From Tipula vernalis (Eukaryota; Arthropoda; Insecta; Diptera; Tipulidae), in contig OY282560.1 in NCBI GenBank assembly GCA_958295665.1, forward strand, positions 146,064,091 through 146,128,090: a stretch of DNA of 64,000 nucleotides, given 5' to 3'. Below the pieces are notes generated by a model, which did not search any database, had not been told where the DNA came from, and saw only the letters and a list, made by a program, of their open reading frames with translations. A program made the translations under genes and the position numbers. This document shows positions 55,201 to 64,000 of the stretch, in pieces; position 1 is the stretch's first letter; every line of letters begins with the position of its first letter.

Positions 55201-57675
55201 AAAACAACTACATATAATGAAATGGAAAAATTACAAAACTTGTAATAATGAGGAGATCAACTTGGCAGTGTGTTTCGAATCCCGGTCGTGCTAAAATATG
55301 AAATGAATCGCAAATTTTTGAACCGATCTAACCGAATTGTTCCCAAAACATTAACATAACTTTACCATACATAGCTTACCATTACCGCCGCCAAGCTTTA
55401 CGGTTTTACTCTGAATACCGTTCTACCCAAACCATTTTGCCAATCATTTACAGACCATTTTATATGATCTCTATAGCCCATTCCAATCGAGCAATTTATT
55501 TTTCATTGAAATTAACGGCTTCCTACGGGCTATCCATGAATTGTATCCGGCTGCATATAACTGATTCCGTACAGTTGATGGGGAAATTTCAATTTCCAAG
55601 TTTATTTTTTATTTTCGACGCAATTTTAGATGCTGATTCTGATCTATTTGTTTAAATTTGGCCAGAATGTTGGCGATTCGGATAACAACCAGTTTGGTTT
55701 CCGTACATTTTTTATTTTTGTAGTTTTTCTTATTTTATCATAACCCAAACCCTCTTGATATAAGGATAGGCACGATATTATCTCATTGATCGATATTTAA
55801 TTCGGAGTTTCGTCGTAATTGTTCAAAAATTACTAATAAAGGATTATTTCGTGTTTTCTTGAAAAATAAATTTTGTCGATAATCATAATTCAACATTGAT
55901 CATTTCAACAACAGTAAAAATCTTTTTGTATAGCGTTTAATAATTTGAAATTCCCAGCGTATAAATACATACTTGATTTTTTTTTATTTGCGTAATTTAG
56001 CAATACATTTTAAAAATTATTTTTCGTCAAAAATCAGTTAATTTAATTAAATAAACCGATAAAAACTATTTTCGGAAAAACGTTTCAGTTGCAAACAAGT
56101 TTTTTTTAATTGTGCGACATGACTTTGACCGTATAAATATTTTTTTAATACAATGTATCGAAAATGTCGTTTGTCATGTGTGTAATGTTTTTATTAAATT
56201 TGAATAATAGAATACATAAAAAATGCAAAACTATAAAAAGGACAATAAATCTTAAATGTATGTTAAAACGGGCAACAGGTCACACATATGTGTATGTATA
56301 GGCTCCAGGAATACCACTCAAAACATTTTGGTTAAAAACAGAAAGGAATTTCAGTTAAAAATTAAAAGGTAACTCGGTCAAAATAGTTTTAGACTGAAAT
56401 GCCTTTTCAAAAGGAAGTTAGAAAACATTTCTTCTTTTATTTTAATTATTCTATAAAGAAAATAACAAGTTTTGCGCCTTCAGCTCTTCTTCAGTTGAGA
56501 ACAGTTGCCAAACTGCATACCGAACGTTTCGGGATTTTATTTTTTTATTAATTATTAATGTATAAGCTATACAATTATTAGTAAAATTGTCGTTAGTTAT
56601 GATACCTGATCAATTTTGGCAATCATTATTACGAAACATCCATCAATTTCAGATTTGCAGCTCTCTGGTGGTCCAACTGTAGCTACATTATTTCAAAATT
56701 TACACTAATTTTAATCGTTTATTTGTAGTCATCATTAACTGTAAATATTCAATTATTTTTCGCAACAAATATAATTATTTTTTTTATAAAAACATGTTTA
56801 TTCAACTTTGAAGCTCTCTGTTAAATGCTGGTTTGAGTATATAGATCATGTTTTCCGAAAGGCAGATATTCACAACTAATATTTTTTGTGAGTAATACAC
56901 TGTAACTTCAATGATACACGGACGGCTACAGAATGTTTTGCATTATAAGCACAATACTACTTATACATATAGCGTTGGACAGAAACTTTTATTTGGCAAC
57001 ATTAGTGCAATTAAAAATAAATGTTTAGATGTTTTTAGGCTGGGGTAATGGCTTCACGGTTCGTATAGTAATAGGAAATAATTAGTCTAAATATAAACAT
57101 TTACCGTTTATGGTCCATTAATCCTCTTTTTGAGCCAGGTAAATGTGTTTATTTATCAAATTTATTTTATTTACCATGACTATTGGTCTACACCCTTAAT
57201 GTGGTCTTTGATCTTAGTCATAGGACATTACTCATTAGTCATTAATTAATTTGATAATAGGCTGGAACCTAGGAGTACCCTCTTAATTTTCTTATTCTAA
57301 TGGGATACATTACCTTTCATGCTAGTTTTAGGGTTAAATAAATTCAGGATTTCGTTTAGAATGCGAAGCAAAGAGATGAGAAATTAAGTGTGTAGTTTAA
57401 AAACAAAAGACAATACTAGTGCCATATTTGAGTATGTAAAAGCTAATTAGTTAAGCTTTGTTTTGAGCAAAAAAAAAAATTTAAAAAAATAATGGTGTAT
57501 TTAGTTTAATATCTCATTTAATATTTTACCGTTATATATCGGATCAAAAAAATTTAATTTTGATTATAATTTTATAAGAATTTATAATTTCGATATTCAC
57601 TCTAATTAACACAAAAAAAAATTTAAAATCGATTGAGTTTTTAATTCATAAATTCGCCCTTGAAATTTACTCCAA
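52270..57675. other. Long AT-rich region; no supported gene
   Basis: No frame here looks protein-like. A plus-strand piece at about 54940-55010 (KVQNRATKAFWVCQRVY) resembles the thumb of an RNase H-type LINE reverse transcriptase. At about 55275 TTTCGAATCCCGGTCG is a B-box-like word, possibly the relic of a tRNA-derived SINE. The missing 5' exon of the LRR gene may be in this stretch, but I could not find it. Confidence 0.4.
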
Positions 57676-58070
57676 ATGGCATTTTTCACTATTTTTGCAA
57701 AACTTTGGGACCATCCTGTGCGCAATACACACCCTATATCAAAAAATAAAAAATATGTTATTTATATTTTTTTAACTACTGCACGTACACCAAAAACTAA
57801 ACAAATCAAAAATCATGAAGTTCAATCACTGCTGCCCAAAAATGAAATTACTCATATACAATATATTTGGGCAGGAATTGACTATTGAAAGTGACCATAA
57901 ACCATTGGAGATTATCCAACCAATACATAAGCCATTAAGCCCCACCACGACTTCAACGAATTCTATTTGATGTCATGGTTTATTCACCGAAGGTAATCTC
58001 TGATACTCTAAGTCGTGACATTAAAAACGTGAATAATAAAATCATAGAAGAGGATTTACAAATAGATTTA
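57676..58070 (+). pseudogene. Gypsy-like Pol fragment (RNase H region)
   Basis: The plus strand carries LTIESDHKPLEIIQ, with the Asp-His-Lys-Pro-Leu motif of Gypsy RNase H. After a frame change it carries LQRILFDVMVYSPK and ISDTLSRDIKNVNNK, the 'LQR...ADTLSR' motif that closes RNase H. The part before it (57676-57888) has no clear match. The fragment stops at the MITE at 58071. Confidence 0.75.
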
Positions 58071-58440
58071 CACCCCTATTCCCATAGTCGTGTCATTTCA
58101 TGTGATGTGGCTACACATAGTATCACGTCACTTGAACATTGCTATTCTTGAAGGCGAACCAAGTGACACGACTGCAACTTGAAATATATTAGGCAAATTA
58201 GAAATAAAATCGTTTTATAACATCTTATTATTTTAAACAATAACTAAGGACAATGCAAAAAATTATTCAAAAAACAATATTTTAAAATATATAAAATAAA
58301 ATAATTGCGTCTTTCCATTTTGATGTATTCGCTTGTCACTTGCAAAAATCAAGGGATATTTGTCGTTTAAAGTGACTTTAGTCATAACAAACGACTGTAG
58401 TCATGAAAAACGACGTGATACGATTATAGGAATTGGGGTT
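58071..58440. mobile_element. MITE with ACCCC-type ends and TTA target duplication
   Basis: 370 bp. The left end CACCCCTATTCCCATAGTCG and the complement of the right end AACCCCAATTCCTATAATCG pair with a few differences and continue through the TCGTGTCA/TCGTATCA stretch. TTA stands on both sides (58068-58070, 58441-58443). It lies in the decayed Gypsy-like fragment, so it is the younger insertion. Non-coding. Confidence 0.75.
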
Positions 58441-58443
58441 TTA

Positions 58444-60565
58444 TTGTAGTAATACCGAAGACACAAAAAATGATGTTGATCTCCAAATATTAAAAAGCTG
58501 CATACTATGAGGGATGAGATGATACTATGAATAAAAAGCAAAATAGAAAATACTATGTAAACTATTCAGCTGTGTTCATGGTTCTGCAACAAACCAACCT
58601 TCATTTCGTTCGAATTTAATTTTTTAATTATTTTATTGTTTCGTGAGAAATAGGTATAACGATATTAAGACACTTTTGTTCGCATCTTTAAAGGTTATTA
58701 TTGATAATTCTTTTGTGTTGATTTTCGAATCAATATGTACAGGTATTTAATTTTAAGTGTTACTTAATAATGACGGTGCCAATTTTGGGTTGCCTAGTTT
58801 CGTTCCAGGATTTATTTATTTTATTTTTGAAAATATCCTGTAAATTATAACTATGTAAATATTACTCATTCGTAATTTTTCTTTCAAAATACGTTATTGT
58901 AAAATTTTTGTTTAGTGAATATGAATTCTTTTGATATTAATCATTTGACATCTGATGAGTAAAAATTCAATTTTTCAAGCCTATAAGTCACAAAAACCAG
59001 TTTCTAGAAATCCTGCTACGGATGTTTAGTTAAAATTAAAGAACATCGGGAATGGTTTATTAGTGAAAAGAATAAAGAATTGGATAGCCAACATTTCTTT
59101 CCGATTATGTAATGGTTACTGTATGTAATTCGAAGATTAGAACGATTATCTATTACGAGAGGCGTTGTCGATCTAAATGTTCGAATGCACTTATTTAAGC
59201 CCAATTGTTACAAACGCTTATTAATATTTCATTTCTTAATAAAGATTCACTAAATAGCTAAATCACATTTGTTGAAGATAGAACGGAAGTCATTACAGAT
59301 GTTTTATCTTCTTCAGAAGGCGAAATTTCGGATACTGGAGAACAAATGACTCCGCTATAGTATCATCTCACCTAAACCATCCTTTTCTATCTTAATGTAG
59401 AAAACCTTAGCTACGAGCATAAAATAGAAAGATTGAATTTTATGGCACAAGTGTGGGGTACCCAAAACCCGCTTATCACTTATTTTTACATTAACACCCC
59501 AATTATTGTAGTCGGGTTGGGTAAGAAATCTTGGTTTATAAAATCATGGTTTTAAAAAATCTTGGTTTTTATAAAGTCTGGAAAAAGAGGATTTCGGTTA
59601 CGAAACAAAAATAGTCAAAAATATAAATAAAAAATTTTACGAAGAGGAGAAATTATTAAGAGTCTGCAATTCAGTTTCGATCTGTGAGCATTGTGAAAAT
59701 AAATCACTTTTCAATCATTTCATCAGGCTATAGCAACGATTAATTAGTTCGGGCGTACATACATTGGGTGAAGTGAATAATAAAAAGTAAATACTAATAT
59801 TTGCTATTGATGATCGTGTGTGTGCACTTATTAATTTGTTGGACAAGAAAATATTGAAAATATTTGAAAACGATTATTTAATTGACTGTAGTTTTAAATT
59901 TTATTATGTTAACTTTTTTTTTTGTGGCGGTGACAATATAAAATGTAAAATTATCATATCATACTTTATAATTTCTTACAAAATTGATAAATAAATAAAT
60001 TAATAAATAAATAATTCATTTTGTAGCTTAGAGGAGGAGGGCAGCTGCTTCCAAACTGCCGCTTTTCCAGGATTTATACGAATTTCAGGATTTACGCAAA
60101 TCTATGCTAACATGAGGATTACATTTTAAAAATGACCGTTTTCTGTGAAGATGATTTCATGGAGTTTTATCACGACGAAAAAAAATATATGGCCAATCTG
60201 AACCTCCCAAACAAGAAATTTAAAATTTTTTATCTATTTCATAAATTCTAATTGTTGGATACGGGAATTATGTCCTGTAAACTGTAATATTCGAAAAGAT
60301 GTGGCAAAACGACTGATCATATGTGTAATAATGCTGTCATTGTATTCCCACACAAAATGAATGTGTTGATTTTTTTCGTCCCACCATTTGACTTTCCCCA
60401 TATACTCGTAATCCCAAGGTACCAGATTCGGATTTTTCTAGTGAATTCATTTCGATTTTAAAATGATCTTGTGAAGGGAAAGTGTTGTAAGAATTAATTA
60501 AGAATATTTTTTAAAAAATCATGAATAAATGTCAAACATTTTGAAGGAAAATTCATTAATTTTAG
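58444..60565. other. No supported gene
   Basis: AT-rich DNA with short chance frames only. At about 60418-60440 AAGGTACCAGATTCGGATTT resembles the arm of the foldback that follows. Confidence 0.4.
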
Positions 60566-60890
60566 GAAATATAAGGTATCTCAGACAGAAATTGGGAAAG
60601 AGTAAGAAACAAATATTTGGAGTGGGGATTTGAGAAATTTATTTAAAAAATAATCTTTCGGAATTTCTTCGGCCCATTATGAGAGTCCAAATCTGGTGCA
60701 CCGGGATTAAACGTTATTTGTTTGAATGTAGTGGAATGGTTGGAATCACAGTGTACCAGATTCGAACTTTCATAACGAGCCGAAGAAATTCCGAAAGAAT
60801 TTTTTAAATAGATTTCTTAAGTCAGGAACTTTTTCACTCTTTTCTATTTTCCGTCTGAGGTATCCTTATACATATTTCCTACTGAATCCA
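60566..60890. repeat. Large foldback repeat
   Basis: Arms 60566-60702 and 60752-60890 pair in inverted orientation with scattered mismatches. The best part is TTTCGGAATTTCTTCGG against CCGAAGAAATTCCGAAA; the outer parts share GGTATC.TCAGAC and AGGAAATAT. Spacer about 50 bp. Probably a MITE relic. Confidence 0.7.
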
Positions 60891-63800
60891 GAATATGTAA
60901 AGTAGCGAGCAAAAAAAAAAACTAGAATTCAATTTTGGGAAATTAACAGTTAATTTCGCATTTTTCTTCAAACTGTTTGACGTCTCTTCCTGATGTCTTA
61001 CAAAATATTCTTAATGAAATCAGAATGAAAATCAGTGAGAATCATAAATGTTTGATGATTTATATTTTAAGTTCGAAATGAATTCTTTATAAAAATCTGA
61101 TTTAATGGGATGGTTTTTGCTTGAAAATGATTTTTACTAAGCGTTTCAAAAATGCAAATAACCGAAAAATTAATTTTTATGCATGAAAGTTTAACTCAAA
61201 ACATTCAAATTTACATGAGTAAATTAACGATTTTATTTTGCTTATTTAGCGTTGGTGGCAATATCCCTCCCAAAAAAATCAGCCCAAAACAATCAAGTTT
61301 TTTAAAAACATTGAACAAATTTTTGAAATATTGGTTTAATTCGTTTCATACCTTAAAGAATTGGGGCTACCACCCTCAACCCCTCCCCCTTAGACGATTT
61401 TTGAAATTATAACATTCATAGAAATTAGAACATTTTTCAATAATTTTTGTTTATTAATGATTGTTCAAATACTAATGTAGAAAACTCCAGAAAGCCGTTT
61501 GGCATTGGTCCTTGGTGCGCAAGGAGGACAAGAAATTATGAAGCAGCCTTTTCTTTTCATATTGTATACTTAACAAAAATTCAATGTGATCTTCCTTTTT
61601 AATGGGTTTTGGGATTTTGGTTTGGTATTATTATTTTTATCAATATGCCCTGTTCCCGATTATTTATCGTTTGTATGTGTTTCATTTTTTGACTCGCTTC
61701 AGCAAATTTATTCTAACGAGTAAAGAAGTTTCACTTCAAAAAAAAAAAAAAAAAATTAAAATATGAATTCCAATATTTTTGTCTTGTGCGTTTTTCCTAA
61801 ATTTAAATTTATTGCCTAAAAAGTAGAAGGCGTGGTTATGACACTAAACTATTGATCAATAAATCGATGTGTTGATACATCATTTTTATGATAAGGACGA
61901 AATAAGTGGGGGGGGGGGGTGCTGGGAAAGGAGCATATGAAATATTTAAAAAACACTATCTACATAAAAGAATTGTATTTTCTACATTTGCTTTACTTCG
62001 TCCGGTGCATTGCGTTTTGGCAAATTCTAGTGGCACCCATAGTATTTGGGTCTGCTGTTTAATCTAATCGCACCGTGGTATTTAACTAAATTCACAATTT
62101 GTTCGCGAACTGATAATTTACGTTAGGATACATCTACAAAGTGGTATGGATGAAATAACGGTCAAGCATCGGCAGAACGTAGATCGCAGCAACTAATGAA
62201 TGTTACATGTGACTTTCCTGAGAACTATTTATTTGTAATTCAGGATGCGGTTGAAGGATTCCATCTATTTCCTGTGTATTATAAAAACCGGGAAGAGAGA
62301 GCGTTCGAAGGAAAGCAATGATAAATTATAATTCACAAGCTTGGTAGCTGTGGCCTGGTCAATTTTAAGTGAAAATTGCGACCTGTTCAGAAAATGTGTT
62401 GTTCAATCTGTGCTATTTTATGGAGGATGTCGATTTGGATGCATAATGGCATTTTTTTGTTCTTAAGAGAAATGCTTCTACAACAAATTTACAAAGACCA
62501 TTTGAAAATCAAATAACTTGTGTAGTGAAAAATTTGAGTGATTTTTTTGATTTGTTTATAACGGAATATAACCATTTTTTTATTTTGTTGTTTGATTTTA
62601 AGATAAATACCTAAGCTTTTAGAAAAATTGTAAACGGTGGTAACCCTTTTAAATAAGCATTCAGAAAAAAATATAAAAAGTGGTGACCGGTTGTGTCAAA
62701 GATCATCAAACATGACTTATTTCAGAAAAACACAATTTTCATTCTACAAAAATTTAATAAAAAATAAAAATGATACCATTATATAAATGAAGTCTATTCC
62801 TTTTCATATGAGCCATCGAACATTAAAATCGGTTAAGTAGTTTTTTGAGAACGAGCATTTGCAAATAAAAAATCAGAAAAGGGTGAACGGCTCGCTCCGA
62901 AGAATAATGTCGTAGAAGGAAATACAAAAATATGAATTAAATTATTTCATGTAGAGAACATTTCAGAAAAGGAGACTACCAAAATACCTATAGGAATTGG
63001 CCTGTAGGAGGTTAAGCGTCATCTTATGGTAGATTAAACTAGAGTTTGAACTGAGTAATATAAACTTTATTTGAGTTTCATAGGGTGACAAAATTGGGTC
63101 CAAAGCTCAATGAGAACATATGTACTGACGAATTTTAATATCTTTTACGTTAGTAAACTAAAGTAAATTAATCATGAAAACTTTCGACTCTGGGAGGTCC
63201 CAGTGAGTTACAGTCCAAATCGACCAACCGGAGGTTCCCTTGGGCCAGAAAATTTATTTTGCAATTATCTCAAAAAGCGTAAGATTTACAGGAAAAATAT
63301 TTCCAAAAAAAAAAAAAAAAAAAAAAAAATAAATAAAAACTACAAGAGAATAAATTTGTGAGAAATTTGCATAATAAGTTTCTCACAAATTCCCTGTTCG
63401 TAAAAGAAAGTCGTATGTTGGCCGCACCTCCATTTTGAACAGGTTAAAGATAAGTTACGATTTTAAAACCACTGATGGTTTTACATACATAGATAGATCG
63501 TCCTGAGAACTTTCAAGAAGCATAAAGCAATTTGCGGGGAAATAGGATATAAAACATAGATAAGTCACTCTATCCCCACATATGCTACCACTTTATAGTA
63601 TTGTCACGTGTGTTCCACTTTTAGTATTTGCAGGATCTAAATACACTGGCAGTTATTTGTGCATTTATTTTTTGTTCAATAAAACACTGCAGTATGCAAA
63701 TAATATTGCTAAATTTGTTTTAAAATTTTAATAAAACTAGATCTCTCCTTAGATTCTATAACCTCTCTCTAACGACTCATCATTGAATCAATAAGGTTGT

Positions 63801-64000
63801 TATTGACCTCAACAGGGTTTCACTCCAAGCATCTAAAATTGCTTTCCACGTAACATCTTCGGGGAACTTCCTACCTCGCATAGAATTTTCCGTTTCAAAT
63901 AAGCCGACAAATTTTCATTTAAATCGTGACTCTGTGCTGCCCAAGGCAATATATTTTAGTCCACATCTTTTAAAAATTTTGAAACAATTTTCCTCTTACT
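60891..64000. other. No supported gene to the right edge
   Basis: AT-rich DNA with a G run at about 61910, an A run at 61740-61755 and a 27-base-class A run from 63305. A short hairpin (AATTTGTGAGAAA / TTTCTCACAAATT) sits at about 63352-63391. Nothing coding is supported. Confidence 0.45.

Noticed and set aside
55255..55300. Possible tRNA gene or SINE head (TTTCGAATCCCGGTCG)
   Set aside because: A B-box-like word only; no acceptor stem or A box could be paired.

Overview
The window looks like AT-rich insect nuclear DNA, probably from a fly or gnat (Diptera). The evidence is short spliced introns with GT/AG ends, animal housekeeping genes with insect-like sequence, and an insect-type repeat load (hAT, Tc1/mariner, PIF-like MITEs, BEL/Gypsy, Jockey-like and RNase H-bearing LINEs, a tRNA-derived SINE). 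Genus cannot be fixed from the sequence. There is no bacterial operon, phage or CRISPR array.

Host genes form three islands. (1) At 9.9-14.4 kb lie RIOK1 (minus), CIAO2B/galla-2 (plus) and OXA1L (minus). RIOK1 and CIAO2B start 245 bp apart on opposite strands, so they share a promoter region. CIAO2B and OXA1L converge with only 66 bp between stop codons. (2) ZER1, a Cullin-2 substrate receptor, runs from 21.7 to 34.6 kb on the plus strand in eight coding exons, with a 10.2 kb first intron full of mobile elements. (3) At 49.6-52.3 kb a 16-repeat leucine-rich-repeat protein (minus, 5' end not found) lies just downstream of an intronless DUF4485-like gene on the same strand. A DUF4806-type gene runs off the left edge (76-615), and a small predicted membrane protein at 5435-5701 is a weak candidate.

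Everything else is mostly mobile DNA in several layers. ZER1 intron 1 carries a hAT element whose four-exon transposase reads open throughout. At 15.5-17.6 kb two copies of one MITE sit side by side. One holds a complete SINE and the other preserves the empty site, so the SINE's ends and target duplication can be read directly. At 39.5-47.3 kb a 5'-truncated LINE split a second SINE copy (9-bp target duplication AGCCTGTAG), and the LINE was then split by a 5.3 kb insertion flanked by ACAG that itself holds two hAT remnants, a MITE and a tiny palindrome. Further MITEs, foldbacks and degraded transposase or retrotransposon pieces fill 1-9 kb, 14.7-20.7 kb, 36-39 kb and 57-61 kb.

The strongest observations are these nested insertions, several TWA-flanked MITE families, the uninterrupted hAT transposase, and the very close packing of RIOK1, CIAO2B and OXA1L. 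I found no convincing new biochemical system. The stretches 34.7-35.8, 48.1-49.0 and 53-57 kb are very AT-rich with no supportable gene.
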